Source: Streptomyces sp. RB17
GTDB lineage: Bacteria > Actinomycetota > Actinomycetes > Streptomycetales > Streptomycetaceae
Length of the DNA stretch: 64,000 bases
Assembly: GCF_009604455.1 (NCBI RefSeq)
Contig: NZ_WEGL01000007.1
Span: 310,001 to 374,000 of the forward strand
Direction: 5' to 3'
The number at the start of each line of letters is the position of its first letter. Position 1 is the stretch's first letter. Below, piece after piece: positions 42,791-52,110 of this stretch. A program made the translations under genes and the position numbers. The notes beneath the pieces were generated by a model that had not been told where the DNA came from, ran no database searches, and saw only the letters and a program-made list of their open reading frames with translations.

Positions 42791-45013
42791 ATGCTTGGAT
42801 CAACCCACGGCACCCTCACCACCGACTCCCGCCGGGCCCGGGTCATCGCGTGCGGCGAGCAGCGGCCCGGACCCGTCGTCCACGACCGGGTCGACGACCT
42901 GGACGTCAGCGGGCGGCCGCTGTACGCGGACGTGCCGGACCTGAGCCGCTTCTTCCGGCCCGAGTCGGTCGCCGTGATCGGCGCCTCGGACACGGAGGGG
43001 CGCCCGAACACCGGGATCACCCGGCAGCTGCTGGCCTGGGCCGAGCGGGTCGGGGCGCAGGTGCATCCGGTGCATCCGACCCGACCCTCGGTCTTCGGCA
43101 TCCCCTGCGCCGCCTCCGTCGCCGAACTGCCGCCCGGGCAGGTCGACCTGGCCGTCCTGCTGGTGGCCGACCCGCTGCCGGTGATCGGGGAACTGGCCGA
43201 CGCCAAGGTGAAGTTCGCCGTCGCGTTCGCCTCCGGTTTCGCCGAGACGGGCGAGGCCGGCGCCGAGGCGCAGGAACGGCTCGCGGACGCCGTACGCCGC
43301 TCGGGGATCCGGCTCCTCGGGCCGAACACCAACCTCAACGCCTTCGAGCACTTCCGCGAGGACCTGACCGGCCCGGCGATCGCCCTGATCACCCAGTCCG
43401 GCCACCAGGGCCGCCCGGTCTTCTCGCTCCAGGAGCTGGGCATCCGCCTCTCCCACTGGGCGCCCACCGGCAACGAGGCCGACCTGGAGACCGCCGACTT
43501 CCTGTCCTGGTTCGCCGAGCAGCCCGAGGTCGGCGCCATCGCCGCCTACGTGGAGGGCCTGAAGGACGGCCGCGCCTTTCTGCTGGCCGCCGACCGCGCC
43601 GCCCGCCGCGGGGTGCCGGTGGTCGCGGTGAAGGTGGGCCGCACCGAGGCCGGCGCCCGTACGGCCGCCTCGCACACCGGCAAGCTCACGGGCGCCGACG
43701 ACGTGGTGGACGCGGCGATGCGCCAGTTCGGGGTCGTACGGGTGGACGGTCTGGACGAACTCCAGGACACCGCCGCCCTGTTGGCGCGGGCGCGGGCGCC
43801 GCTGGCGGACGGGGTCGCGCTGTACTCGATCTCCGGCGGCACCGGCGCGCACGCGGCCGACCTCGCCACCGCGGCCGGACTCCGCCTCCCCCGGCTGTCC
43901 GAGGCCAGGCAGGCCGAGCTGCACCAGTGGATACCGGAGTACCTGAGCGTGGCCAACCCGGTGGACAACGGCGGGCACCCGGTGGGCGACCGGCGCGGCC
44001 GGAAGATCATCGACGCGATCCTCGCCGACCCGTCGATCGGGGTCCTGATCTGCCCGATCACGGGCCCCTTCCCGCCGCTCAGCGACAGGCTCGTGGCGGA
44101 CCTGGTCGAGGCGGCCGAGCAGACGGACAAGTTGGTGTGCGTGGTGTGGGGCTCGCCGGTGGGCACGGAGGCGGCGTACCGCGAGGTGCTGCTCGGCTCC
44201 TCCCGGGTGGCGACCTTCCGCACGCTGGGCAACTGCCTGAAGGCCGTCCGCGCCTGGCTGGACCACCACGCCTTCGTGAGCGACTACCGCTCCCCCTTCG
44301 ACGAGGCCCCACGCATCCCCTCCCCCTCCTTCCGCAAGGCCGAGGCCCTGATGCGGCCCGGTCAGCAGCTCAGCGAGCACGGGGCCAAGCAGCTGCTGCG
44401 CGCGTACGGCATCCGGGTGCCGCGCGAGCAGCTGGTGACCAGTGCGGCGGCGGCCGTACGGGCGGCGGCCCAGGTCGGCTACCCGGTGGTGATGAAGGCC
44501 TCCGGCGCCCGGATCGCCCACAAGACCGAACTGGGCCTGGTGAAGATCGGGCTGACCTCCGCCAGTCAGGTCCGGGACGCCTACCGCGAGCTGACCGACA
44601 TCGCCCGGTACGAGGGTGTCCCGCTGGACGGGATCCTGGTGTGCCAGATGGTCGAGCAGGGCGTGGAGATGGTCCTCGGTATGACCCACGACGACCTGTT
44701 CGGGCCGACGGTGACGGTGGGCCTCGGCGGGGTCCTGGTGGAGGTCCTGCACGACGCGGCGGTCCGCGTCCCGCCGTTCGGCGAGGACCAGGCCCGCGCC
44801 ATGGTCGGCGAACTGCGTGGCCGGGCCCTGCTGGACGGGGTCCGGGGCCGCCCGCCGGCCGACCGGGAGGCGCTGGTGGAGGTGATCCTGCGGGTCCAGC
44901 GCATGGCGCTCGAACTGGGCGAGTTCGTCTCGGAGCTGGACATCAACCCGCTGCTGGTGCTGCCCCGGGGGCAGGGCGCGGTGGCGCTGGACGCGCTGGT
45001 GGTGTGCCGATGA
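42791..45013 (+). CDS. NDP-forming acyl-CoA synthetase (acetate--CoA ligase family), fused alpha-beta form
   Basis: 740-residue fused ADP-forming acyl-CoA synthetase. The N half has the CoA-binding domain (FFRPESVAVIGASDTEGRPNTG) and succinyl-CoA ligase-like domains. H295 in AASHTGKLTGAD aligns with the phosphohistidine of this superfamily. The C half is an ATP-grasp domain (GYPVVMKASGARIAHKTELGLVKIGL, EVLHDAAVRVPPF, ELDINPLLVLP). It interconverts an acyl-CoA and the acid with NDP/NTP. The ATG at 42791 follows AGGAGCGGGG; the crotonase gene overlaps its stop by 4 bp. Confidence 0.88.
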   Translation: MLGSTHGTLTTDSRRARVIACGEQRPGPVVHDRVDDLDVSGRPLYADVPDLSRFFRPESVAVIGASDTEGRPNTGITRQLLAWAERVGAQVHPVHPTRPSVFGIPCAASVAELPPGQVDLAVLLVADPLPVIGELADAKVKFAVAFASGFAETGEAGAEAQERLADAVRRSGIRLLGPNTNLNAFEHFREDLTGPAIALITQSGHQGRPVFSLQELGIRLSHWAPTGNEADLETADFLSWFAEQPEVGAIAAYVEGLKDGRAFLLAADRAARRGVPVVAVKVGRTEAGARTAASHTGKLTGADDVVDAAMRQFGVVRVDGLDELQDTAALLARARAPLADGVALYSISGGTGAHAADLATAAGLRLPRLSEARQAELHQWIPEYLSVANPVDNGGHPVGDRRGRKIIDAILADPSIGVLICPITGPFPPLSDRLVADLVEAAEQTDKLVCVVWGSPVGTEAAYREVLLGSSRVATFRTLGNCLKAVRAWLDHHAFVSDYRSPFDEAPRIPSPSFRKAEALMRPGQQLSEHGAKQLLRAYGIRVPREQLVTSAAAAVRAAAQVGYPVVMKASGARIAHKTELGLVKIGLTSASQVRDAYRELTDIARYEGVPLDGILVCQMVEQGVEMVLGMTHDDLFGPTVTVGLGGVLVEVLHDAAVRVPPFGEDQARAMVGELRGRALLDGVRGRPPADREALVEVILRVQRMALELGEFVSELDINPLLVLPRGQGAVALDALVVCR

Positions 45014-45795
45014 GCGAGCTGGAGACCGAGCGCAGCGAACGGGTCGCCCACCTCACCCTGAACCGTCCCGAGTCCCTCAACGCCCTCACGCCGGCGCTCC
45101 GGGACCGGCTGATCGACGTGCTCGCGCAGGCGTCGGCCGACCCGGAGGTCCGGGCGGTGGTGCTGACCGGCAGGGGGCGGGGCTTCTGCGCGGGCGCGGA
45201 CCTGAGGGGCGGCTCCGGTGGCGGTGTCCGGCTGCCCGGCGATGTGGCCAGGGTCCTGCGCCAGGGCGCCCAACGCCTGATCGCGGCCGTCCTGGACTGC
45301 GAGAAGCCGGTGATCGCCGCCGTGAACGGTACGGCGGCGGGTCTCGGCGCGCACCTGGCGTTCGCCTGCGACCTGGTCCTGGCCGCCGAGTCGGCCCGCT
45401 TCATCGAGGTGTTCGTACGGCGGGGGCTGGTACCGGACGCCGGCGGCGCGTACCTGCTGCCCCGCCTGCTGGGCCCCCACCGGGCGAAGGAGCTGATGTT
45501 CTTCGGCGACGCGGTGCCGGCGGCGGACGCGCAGCGCCTGGGCCTGGTCAACCGGGTCGTGCCCGACGCGGACCTGGCGAAGACGGCCCGCGAGTGGGCG
45601 ACCCGCCTGGCATCCGGCCCCACCCGGTCGCTGGCCCTGACCAAGCACCTGGTGAACGCCTCCCTGGAATCGGACCGGGCCACCGCCTTCGCCGCGGAGG
45701 CCTGGGCCCAGGAGCTCAACATGACGACCGAGGACGCCCGGGAGGGGCTGCGGGCGTTCGCGGAGCGCCGGGGGGCGGAGTTCCGGGGGCGGTGA
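45010..45795 (+). CDS. enoyl-CoA hydratase/isomerase (PaaG-like crotonase)
   Basis: 261-residue crotonase. The landmarks are HLTLNRPESLNALTPALRDRL, LTGRGRGFCAGADLRGG (oxyanion loop), AAVNGTAAGLGAHLAFACDLVLAAESARF and GLVPDAGGAYLLPRLLG. The VPDAGGAYLLPRL stretch is typical of the PaaG-type isomerase branch with Asp in the second acidic position. Acts on an unsaturated acyl-CoA. ATG overlaps the stop of the synthetase gene (ATGA), so it is co-translated with it. Confidence 0.92.
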   Translation: MSELETERSERVAHLTLNRPESLNALTPALRDRLIDVLAQASADPEVRAVVLTGRGRGFCAGADLRGGSGGGVRLPGDVARVLRQGAQRLIAAVLDCEKPVIAAVNGTAAGLGAHLAFACDLVLAAESARFIEVFVRRGLVPDAGGAYLLPRLLGPHRAKELMFFGDAVPAADAQRLGLVNRVVPDADLAKTAREWATRLASGPTRSLALTKHLVNASLESDRATAFAAEAWAQELNMTTEDAREGLRAFAERRGAEFRGR

Positions 45796-45798
45796 GGG

Positions 45799-46728
45799 TC
45801 AGTCCCCGGCGCGGTCCAGGGTCCGCAGGGTGCCGGCGTCCGGGTCGCCGAACAGGACGAAGAGCTTGGGGTCGGCCTCGGTGCCGCTGAAGGACCAGCG
45901 GGTGTCGAGGCCGCAGTCGGTGCCGAGGTGCAGAACGATGCCGGGCCGGCCGGCGTCGGGCGGGTCGGCATCGGGCTCCCAGGTACCGGAACCCGCGCAC
46001 ACCACGAAGTCCTCGTAGTCCGGGGCCGCCCAGTCGCTGTCCGCGGGTTCGGTGGGCAGTCTGCGGGCGGTGGCCCGGCCGTCGGAGCCGAGACGCAGTT
46101 CTGCGCCGTGGTCGCCCCGCCAGACTCCGACGAGCTGGGCGGGGGTCAGCTCGGGCGGCTCGTACTGCGGGATCAGGCCGGTCACGGAGGCCGCGATCCC
46201 GCCGCCGAGAGCCAGGACGAAGAGGACGGCCGAGCCGATCGCGGCACGCCACCACGGACCCCACCACCGCCAGGCACGCCGGCGCACATACGGCACGCCG
46301 AGTGTGGGCAGCAGGCCGAGGGCCGTGAGGACCGGGACGGTCGTCGTGAGCGGCCAGTGCCAGAGCAGTGCCGTGAGCAGCCCCCAGCACGCGGCCGGGA
46401 CCAGCGGTGCCAGCAGATGCCGGAGCGGGCCCGGGCCGGGCAGCCCGCGGGCGAGACAGACCGACGGCAGGGTGAGGACAGCCGCCTGCACCAAGCCCAG
46501 GAACGGCAGTATCAGCGGCGCGAACAGGAGCATGCAGAGGAAGCCGACCGCGGCCGGGGCCCCGCCGATCCCGACGCCGTAGTCGTCACGGCTGAAGCTC
46601 TGGACCCATACCAGCGCCGCCACCGCCGGAAGCTGCGCGGCACTCAACGCCGCGGCTGCGTTCAGGTCACCGGACGACCGGCTCGCGCCGGCATCGCCGA
46701 GTCTTTCCTGTTTCTTACCCCACCCCAT
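45799..46728 (-). CDS. hypothetical membrane protein with extracytoplasmic domain
   Basis: 309 residues. Five or so hydrophobic segments occupy the first two thirds (about 30-50, 57-85, 100-118, 123-140 and 160-182). They are followed by a soluble C-terminal domain with ELTPAQLVGVWRGDHGAELRLGSDGRATA, a lipocalin-like or copper-resistance-like beta pattern seen in Streptomyces proteins of unknown function. No known catalytic motif. Convergent with the crotonase gene (3-bp gap). Confidence 0.7.
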   Translation of the reverse strand: MGWGKKQERLGDAGASRSSGDLNAAAALSAAQLPAVAALVWVQSFSRDDYGVGIGGAPAAVGFLCMLLFAPLILPFLGLVQAAVLTLPSVCLARGLPGPGPLRHLLAPLVPAACWGLLTALLWHWPLTTTVPVLTALGLLPTLGVPYVRRRAWRWWGPWWRAAIGSAVLFVLALGGGIAASVTGLIPQYEPPELTPAQLVGVWRGDHGAELRLGSDGRATARRLPTEPADSDWAAPDYEDFVVCAGSGTWEPDADPPDAGRPGIVLHLGTDCGLDTRWSFSGTEADPKLFVLFGDPDAGTLRTLDRAGD

Positions 46729-46776
46729 GACCGCAGCTTAGGGATCACCTGCAGACGGCCCGTCGCCGGACTTCCC

Positions 46777-46795
46777 ATCTGACGGTCCGTCAGCT
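46777..46795. promoter_or_regulatory. regulon palindrome, site 7
   Basis: ATCTGACGGTCCGTCAGCT, one mismatch to the consensus, ending 3 bp before the ATG at 46799 of the flavin reductase gene. Confidence 0.8.
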
Positions 46796-46798
46796 TCA

Positions 46799-47404
46799 AT
46801 GGACGGCGTGATGGGACACGCAGGGGCGGCGGCCGCCGCCGTCCGGTATCTGGGGCGCAGGCCCGTGGAGCCGTTGCCGCGGCCGGAGTTGCGGTGCGTG
46901 CGCGAGGACGAGCGGGCGCCGGTGGAGCCGGGCGAGTTCCGGCGGGTGCTGGGGAGCTTCGCGAGCGGCGTGACCGTGATCACGGCACCGGCCGCCGACG
47001 CGTCGGGCTCGCCCGCGGGCTTCGCCTGCCAGTCCTTCGCCTCCCTCTCCCTCGAACCGCCCCTGGTCTGCTTCATGGTGGGCCGTACGTCGGCCACCTG
47101 GCCCCGGATCGCCCGCGCGGGCGCCTTCTGCGTCAACGTCCTCAGCGCCGGCCAGGACGCACTGTGCCGGGCCTTCGCGGTGAGCGGCGCGGACAAGTTC
47201 GCGGGGGTGTCCTACGACGCGGCACCCGTCTCCGGCTCCCCCCGGCTGACCGGCACCGCCGCCTGGATCGACTGCACCGTCCACGCCGTACACACCGGGG
47301 GCGACCACCTGATCGTCGTGGGCCGGGTGAACGCTCTGGGCGCGGCGGATCCGAGCGAGCCACTGCTCTTCCACCGGGGGCGGTTCGCCAGGCTCGACAC
47401 CTGA
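46799..47404 (+). CDS. flavin reductase-family protein (HsaB-like)
   Basis: 201-residue FMN/FAD reductase-like split barrel. The N-terminal 45 residues are variable; then EFRRVLGSFASGVTVITA, GFACQSFASLSLEPPLVCFMVG and GAFCVNVLSAGQDALCRAFA follow, ending HLIVVGRV and EPLLFHRGRF. Such proteins feed reduced flavin to two-component monooxygenases (e.g. HsaB with HsaA in steroid ring degradation); no oxygenase is adjacent. ATG at 46799 sits against the palindrome; an in-frame ATG at 46811 is an alternative. Confidence 0.88.
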   Translation: MDGVMGHAGAAAAAVRYLGRRPVEPLPRPELRCVREDERAPVEPGEFRRVLGSFASGVTVITAPAADASGSPAGFACQSFASLSLEPPLVCFMVGRTSATWPRIARAGAFCVNVLSAGQDALCRAFAVSGADKFAGVSYDAAPVSGSPRLTGTAAWIDCTVHAVHTGGDHLIVVGRVNALGAADPSEPLLFHRGRFARLDT

Positions 47405-47418
47405 GGCCCGGCACGCCT

Positions 47419-48729
47419 TCAGGACACGGCGACCACCGGAACCGAAGGAGCCGGCCGGCGGATCACCAGGGACATCAGGGCCGCCGCCGCGCACAGTGTG
47501 CCGGAGGCGTACCAGACGAGGTCGTAGGTGCCGAAGACGTCGCGGGCGAGGCCGCCGAGGTAGGCGACGAGGGCCGCGCCGACCTGGTGGGAGGCGAGTA
47601 CCCAGCCGAAGACGATGGCGCTGTCCTCGCCGTAGTTCTCGCGGCACAGGGCGAGGGTCGGCGGGACGGTGGCCACCCAGTCCAGGCCGTAGAAGACGAT
47701 GAAGAAGAGCATCGGGGGATGGACCGCCGGGCCCAGCAGCATGGGGAGGAAGAGGAGCGAGAGGCCGCGCAGGGCGTAGTAGACGGCGAGCAGGCGGCGC
47801 GGTTCGAAGCGGTCGGTGAACCAGCCGGAGGCGATCGTGCCGGCCACGTCGAACACGCCGACGACCGCGAGCAGCGAGGCCGCCGTGGTGACCGGCATCC
47901 CGTGGTCGTGCTCGGCGGGCACGAAGTGGGTCTGGATCAGGCCGTTGGTGGAGGCGCCGCAGATCGCGAAGGTGCCGGCGAGCAGCCAGAAGGTGCCAGT
48001 GCGGACGGAGGTGGAGAGGACCTTCAGGGTGCGGCGGGCGGCGCCGGTGACCGGCGCCGGCTTGGGTACGAACTCCTGGGCGCCGTACGGCGCCATGCCC
48101 ACGTCCGCCGGGTGGTCGCGCAGCAGGATCCACACGAAGGGGACGACGGCGAGCGCGGCCAGGGCGACCGTCACGGCGGCCGGGCGCCAGCCGTGGTGCT
48201 CGGTCAGCCAGGACAGCACCGGCAGGAAGATCAGCTGGCCGGAGGCGGACGCGGCGGTGAGGATGCCGCTGACCAGTCCGCGCCGCTGGGTGAACCACCG
48301 GTTGGTGACCGTCGCGGCGAACGCGAGGGCCATCGAGCCGGAGCCGAGGCCGACCAGCAGGCCCCAGCACAGCCACAGCTGCCAGGCCGCCGTCATCCAC
48401 ACGGTCAGGCCCGAGCCGACCGCGATCACGGTCAGCGCGACGGCGACCACCCGGCGGATGCCGAAGCGGTCCATCAGCGCGGCGGCGAAGGGGGCGGTGA
48501 GGCCGTAGAGCGCGAGGTTGATGGAGACGGCCGCACCGATCGTGCCGCGCGACCAGCCGAACTCCTGGTGCAGCGGGTCGATGAGCAGGCCGGGCAGGGA
48601 GCGGAAGGCGGCCGCGCCGATGATCGTGACGAAGGTGACGGCGGCGACGAACCACGCCCGGTGCACACGGCGGCGCCGGGCGGGCGGGGCGGCCTGGACG
48701 GGGGCTGCGGCGGGGCTTGTCTGAGTCAC
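47419..48729 (-). CDS. MFS transporter
   Basis: 436-residue major-facilitator protein with twelve hydrophobic segments. Landmarks are FRSLPGLLIDPLHQEFGWSRGTI, DRFGIRRVV, GLGSGSMALAFAATVTNRWFTQRRGLVSGI and a second half starting RTGTFWLLAGTFAICGAS. Resembles oxalate/formate- or monocarboxylate-type MFS carriers. The GTG at 48729 is chosen as start; TTG at 48762 would add 11 residues. Divergent from a GlxA-type regulator that may control it. Confidence 0.88.
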   Translation of the reverse strand: MTQTSPAAAPVQAAPPARRRRVHRAWFVAAVTFVTIIGAAAFRSLPGLLIDPLHQEFGWSRGTIGAAVSINLALYGLTAPFAAALMDRFGIRRVVAVALTVIAVGSGLTVWMTAAWQLWLCWGLLVGLGSGSMALAFAATVTNRWFTQRRGLVSGILTAASASGQLIFLPVLSWLTEHHGWRPAAVTVALAALAVVPFVWILLRDHPADVGMAPYGAQEFVPKPAPVTGAARRTLKVLSTSVRTGTFWLLAGTFAICGASTNGLIQTHFVPAEHDHGMPVTTAASLLAVVGVFDVAGTIASGWFTDRFEPRRLLAVYYALRGLSLLFLPMLLGPAVHPPMLFFIVFYGLDWVATVPPTLALCRENYGEDSAIVFGWVLASHQVGAALVAYLGGLARDVFGTYDLVWYASGTLCAAAALMSLVIRRPAPSVPVVAVS

Positions 48730-48788
48730 GTCGTACAGCGTGCTTTTTTCATGTGCGCACAACGAGTGGCCCGAGGGACAGCATTCGC

Positions 48789-48794
48789 TAGGAT
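48789..48794 (+). promoter_or_regulatory. -10 element of a leaderless GlxA-regulator transcript
   Basis: TAGGAT, 6 nt before the ATG at 48801; no ribosome-binding site, so leaderless initiation is likely. No convincing -35 is seen. Confidence 0.5.
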
Positions 48795-48800
48795 CGGGCC

Positions 48801-49817
48801 ATGAGTGCCGATCGCGACAGCGCCGCCCCCGCCGACGGGTTCCGTCCGCACCGGATCGCCGTCCTCGCCCTCGACGGGCTGCTGCCCTTCGAGCTGGGCA
48901 TCCCGCACCGCATCTTCGGCCGCCCCAGGGACGAGCACGGCCGGCATCTGTACGAGGTCGTGACCTGCTCGGTACGGCCGCCCGGCCCGGTCGAGACCGA
49001 CGCGGACTTCGCCGTGCACGTCCCGAACGGCCCGGAGGCGCTGGCCGGCGCCGACACGGTGATCGTCCCGGCGTCGTACGAGCTCGGCCCGGTCTTCGAG
49101 GAGGGCCGCCTCACCGACGAGCTGGCCGCCGCCCTCGCCCGCATCCGCCCCGGCACCCGGCTCGCCTCCATCTGCACCGGCGTCTACGTCCTCGCCGCCG
49201 CCGGATACCTCGACGGCCGCCCGGCCACCACGCACTGGGCCGACGCCGAGCGTTTCCAGCGCATGTTCCCGCGGGTCAGGCTGGACGCGGACGTCCTGTT
49301 CGTCGACGACGGCGACGTGCTCACCTCGGCCGGGGTGGCCGCCGGGATCGACCTGTGCCTGCACATGGTCCGCAGCGATTTCGGTACGGCGGTCGCCAAC
49401 GACGTGGCCCGGCGCACGGTCGTACCGCCGCACCGCGACGGCGGCCAGGCCCAGTACATCGAACGCCCGGTCCCCGACCCCCAGTTGTCGACCACGACCA
49501 CCGCCCGCGCCTGGGCGCTGGGCCGCCTGCACGAGCCCATCCAGCTGCGGGACATGGCCGAGCGGGAGGCCATGTCGGTCCGCACCTTCACCCGCCGCTT
49601 CCGCGAGGAGGCCGGTATCAGCCCGGGGCAGTGGCTCACCCAGCGGCGCGTCGAACGCGCCCGCCATCTGCTGGAGACCACCGACCTGTCCATCGACCAG
49701 GTGGCCCGCGAGGCGGGCTTCGGCACCGCCCAGTCCATGCGCCAGCACCTCCAGCAGGCGCTCGGGGTGACACCGACGGCGTACCGGCGGACCTTCCGGA
49801 CCGCGGTCAGAACGTGA
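48801..49817 (+). CDS. GlxA-type regulator (DJ-1/PfpI domain plus AraC helix-turn-helix)
   Basis: 338-residue transcriptional regulator. Residues 12-190 form a DJ-1/PfpI-like domain (IAVLALDGLLPFELGIPHRIF, LASICTGVYVLAAAGYLDGRPATTHW) that probably senses a small molecule. Residues 235-335 form an AraC-type double HTH (MAEREAMSVRTFTRRFREEAG, LETTDLSIDQVAREAGFGTAQSMRQHL). Faces the MFS gene divergently. Its 3' end overlaps the convergent ADH gene by 11 bp. Confidence 0.93.
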   Translation: MSADRDSAAPADGFRPHRIAVLALDGLLPFELGIPHRIFGRPRDEHGRHLYEVVTCSVRPPGPVETDADFAVHVPNGPEALAGADTVIVPASYELGPVFEEGRLTDELAAALARIRPGTRLASICTGVYVLAAAGYLDGRPATTHWADAERFQRMFPRVRLDADVLFVDDGDVLTSAGVAAGIDLCLHMVRSDFGTAVANDVARRTVVPPHRDGGQAQYIERPVPDPQLSTTTTARAWALGRLHEPIQLRDMAEREAMSVRTFTRRFREEAGISPGQWLTQRRVERARHLLETTDLSIDQVAREAGFGTAQSMRQHLQQALGVTPTAYRRTFRTAVRT

Positions 49818-50862
49818 GCACCGCCCGCGCCACCCGCCCCGCCTCCGCGTCCGCGCGGGCCTTGGCGAAGTCCTCCACCGGGTAGACCGCCGTCACCAAC
49901 TCGTCGAGCAGCAGGCGGCCTTGGCGGTACAGCTCGGTGTACAGGGCGATGTCCCGCTGGGGGCGCGAGGAGCCGTAGCGGCAGCCCAGGACGGACTTGT
50001 CCAGGTAGAGGGAGGAGACGAGGAAGGACGCCTCGGCGGCGGCCGGAGGCACGCCCAGCAGGACGGCCTGGCCGTGCCGGTCGAGGAGGTCGATCGCCTG
50101 CCGGATCAGCTCCACCCGTCCCACGCACTCGAAGACGTGGTCGGCACCCATGGGCAGAATGTCCCTCACCCCCTCCGCCGAGGTCAGGAAGTCGGTCGCG
50201 CCGAACTGCCGGGCGGTCTCCTCCTTGGCCGGGTTGGCGTCCACGGCGACGATCCTGAGCGCCCCCGCGAGCCGGGCGCCCTGCAGCACGTTCAGCCCGA
50301 TCCCGCCGGTCCCGATGACGACGACGCTGTCCCCGCGGTCCACCCGGGCCCGGTTGAGCACCGCGCCGACGCCCGTGAGCACCCCGCACCCGATCAGCGC
50401 GGCCGACTCCAGCGGGACGTCCTTCGGGATCCGCACCGCCTGTACGGCCTTGACGACCGTGCGCTCGGCGAAGGCCGAGTTGGCGGCGAACTGGTGGACC
50501 AGGCCCGCTCCGCCCCGGGTGAACGGCTTCCCCGGGCGCCCGATGGCCTGCCGGCACATCGTCGGCCGGCCCCGGTCGCACTCCGCGCACGTGCCGCAGT
50601 TGGCGAGCGTGGACAGCGCCACATGGTCGCCGGGCGCGACATGGCTGACGCCCGCGCCGACCGCTTCCACGACCCCGGCGCCCTCGTGCCCCAGCACCAC
50701 CGGCACCGGGAAGGGGATGGTGCCGTCCACCACGGACAGGTCGCTGTGGCACAGCCCGGCCGCCGCGACGGCCACCAGCACCTCACCGGGTCCCGGCTCG
50801 CGTACCGCGAGATCGTCGACCACCTGCACCTGCTTGCCGTCGAACACCACTCCACGCATCAC
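49807..50862 (-). CDS. zinc-dependent alcohol dehydrogenase
   Basis: 351-residue medium-chain alcohol dehydrogenase. Catalytic zinc ligands are in GLCHSDLS and GHEGAG; the structural zinc lobe has CGTCAECDRGRPTMC (four Cys). The NAD fold is GTGGIGLNVLQGARLAGA. Oxidises a primary or secondary alcohol, probably within the CoA pathway. It is the last gene of the SDR-ACAD-ADH operon; its start overlaps the ACAD stop by 4 bp. Confidence 0.92.
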   Translation of the reverse strand: MMRGVVFDGKQVQVVDDLAVREPGPGEVLVAVAAAGLCHSDLSVVDGTIPFPVPVVLGHEGAGVVEAVGAGVSHVAPGDHVALSTLANCGTCAECDRGRPTMCRQAIGRPGKPFTRGGAGLVHQFAANSAFAERTVVKAVQAVRIPKDVPLESAALIGCGVLTGVGAVLNRARVDRGDSVVVIGTGGIGLNVLQGARLAGALRIVAVDANPAKEETARQFGATDFLTSAEGVRDILPMGADHVFECVGRVELIRQAIDLLDRHGQAVLLGVPPAAAEASFLVSSLYLDKSVLGCRYGSSRPQRDIALYTELYRQGRLLLDELVTAVYPVEDFAKARADAEAGRVARAVLTF

Positions 50863-52007
50863 ACGGCCCCCTTGGGCTCTCTGGGCAGACCGAGCACGCG
50901 CTCGGCGATGATCGTGCGCTGGACCTGGTCCGAGCCGCCGTAGATGGTGTCGGCCCGGGAGAAGAGGAACAGGTGCTGGTCGTCACCGAGTTCGTACGGC
51001 GCCGAGGGCGACCAGTCCATCGGGCCGACGGTGGCCGTCGCCCCCCTGACCTGCATCGCCAGTTCGCCGAGCCGCTGGTGCCAGCCGGCCCACAGCAGCT
51101 TGGCCACGCTGGGCGCCCCGGGGTCGGCCGAACCGCCGAGAGTGCGCAGGGCGTGCCGGCGCATGGTCCACAGCTCGGCCCACTGCCGCACGAGCCGCGA
51201 CCGCACGACGGGGTCCGCCGCCGCTCCCGTCTCCACGGCCGTCCGCACGACCCGGGCCAACTCCTCGGCGAACCCGATCTGCTGGGCGAGGGTGGACACC
51301 CCGCGCTCGAACCCGAGCAGGCTCATGGCCACCGGCCAGCCCCGCCCCTCCCCTCCCACGACGTGCTCCACGCGCGCGTGCGCCCCGTCGAAGAAGACCT
51401 CGTTGAAGTCGCCGGTGCCGGTCATCTGCCGGATGGGGCGGACCTCGATGCGGCCGGGCTGGTCCATGGGGACGAGCAGAAAGCTGAGGCCGTGGTGGCG
51501 CCTGGACTCCGGGTCGGTACGGGCCAGCACGAAGCACCAGTCGGCCTCATGGGCGAGCGAGGTCCAGATCTTCTGCCCGCTGACCCGGTAGCGGTCCCCC
51601 TCCCGCACGGCCGCCGTCCGCACTCCGGCCAGGTCCGACCCCGCACCGGGCTCGCTGTATCCCTGGCACCACAGCTCCTCACCGGCCGCGACCGGCGGCA
51701 GGAAGCGGGACTTCTGCTCCTCGGTGCCGTGGGCGAGGAGGGTGGGGGCGAGCAGGTTCTCCCCGATGTGCCCGGAACGCGGGGGCGCGGCCGACCGTGC
51801 GTACTCCTCGGCCCAGACGACCTGCTGGGTGAGCGTGGCGGTCCGGTTGCCGTACCCCGCCTCCGGCCAACCGAGCCCGATCCAGCTGGCCGCGCCGAGG
51901 GTGCGTTCCCAAGTACGTCTGTCCATACCTGTGTTGGCATTGCTGGTCAGCCAGGCACGAGCCTCGCCGCGAAACTCTTCGTCCTCATGACTGCACCCGA
52001 AATCCAT
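50859..52007 (-). CDS. acyl-CoA dehydrogenase
   Basis: 382-residue ACAD-family flavoprotein of the FadE type. Landmarks are CQGYSEPGAGSDLAGVRTAA (FAD-binding loop), GQKIWTSLAHEADWCFVLARTD, LLGFERGVSTLAQQIG and the C-terminal DTIYGGSDQVQRTIIAERVLGLP. Introduces a double bond in an unidentified acyl-CoA. It lies between the SDR (97-bp gap holding hairpin repeat copy C) and the ADH (4-bp overlap). Confidence 0.92.
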   Translation of the reverse strand: MDFGCSHEDEEFRGEARAWLTSNANTGMDRRTWERTLGAASWIGLGWPEAGYGNRTATLTQQVVWAEEYARSAAPPRSGHIGENLLAPTLLAHGTEEQKSRFLPPVAAGEELWCQGYSEPGAGSDLAGVRTAAVREGDRYRVSGQKIWTSLAHEADWCFVLARTDPESRRHHGLSFLLVPMDQPGRIEVRPIRQMTGTGDFNEVFFDGAHARVEHVVGGEGRGWPVAMSLLGFERGVSTLAQQIGFAEELARVVRTAVETGAAADPVVRSRLVRQWAELWTMRRHALRTLGGSADPGAPSVAKLLWAGWHQRLGELAMQVRGATATVGPMDWSPSAPYELGDDQHLFLFSRADTIYGGSDQVQRTIIAERVLGLPREPKGAV

Positions 52008-52020
52008 GAAACCCCCTCAG

Positions 52021-52110
52021 CTTGAGCGCCCCGCAAGGGGCGCGGGGAACTGCGCGACAAGCCACGACGCACCCGCAGCCGCCGAACCACAACGCGCCCC
52101 GAGCTATTGG
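52021..52110. repeat. Streptomyces hairpin repeat, copy C (inverted)
   Basis: Begins with the hairpin GCGCCCC/GGGGCGC (52026-52032 with 52037-52043, loop GCAA), then GGGGAACTGCGCGACAAGCC, ACGACGCACCCGCAGCCGCC and GAACCACAACGCGCCCCGAG. It is the reverse orientation of copies A and B and sits just after the SDR stop codon. Confidence 0.75.

Noticed and set aside
42800-44752. 650-codon minus-strand frame
   Set aside because: Shadow of the NDP-forming acyl-CoA synthetase.
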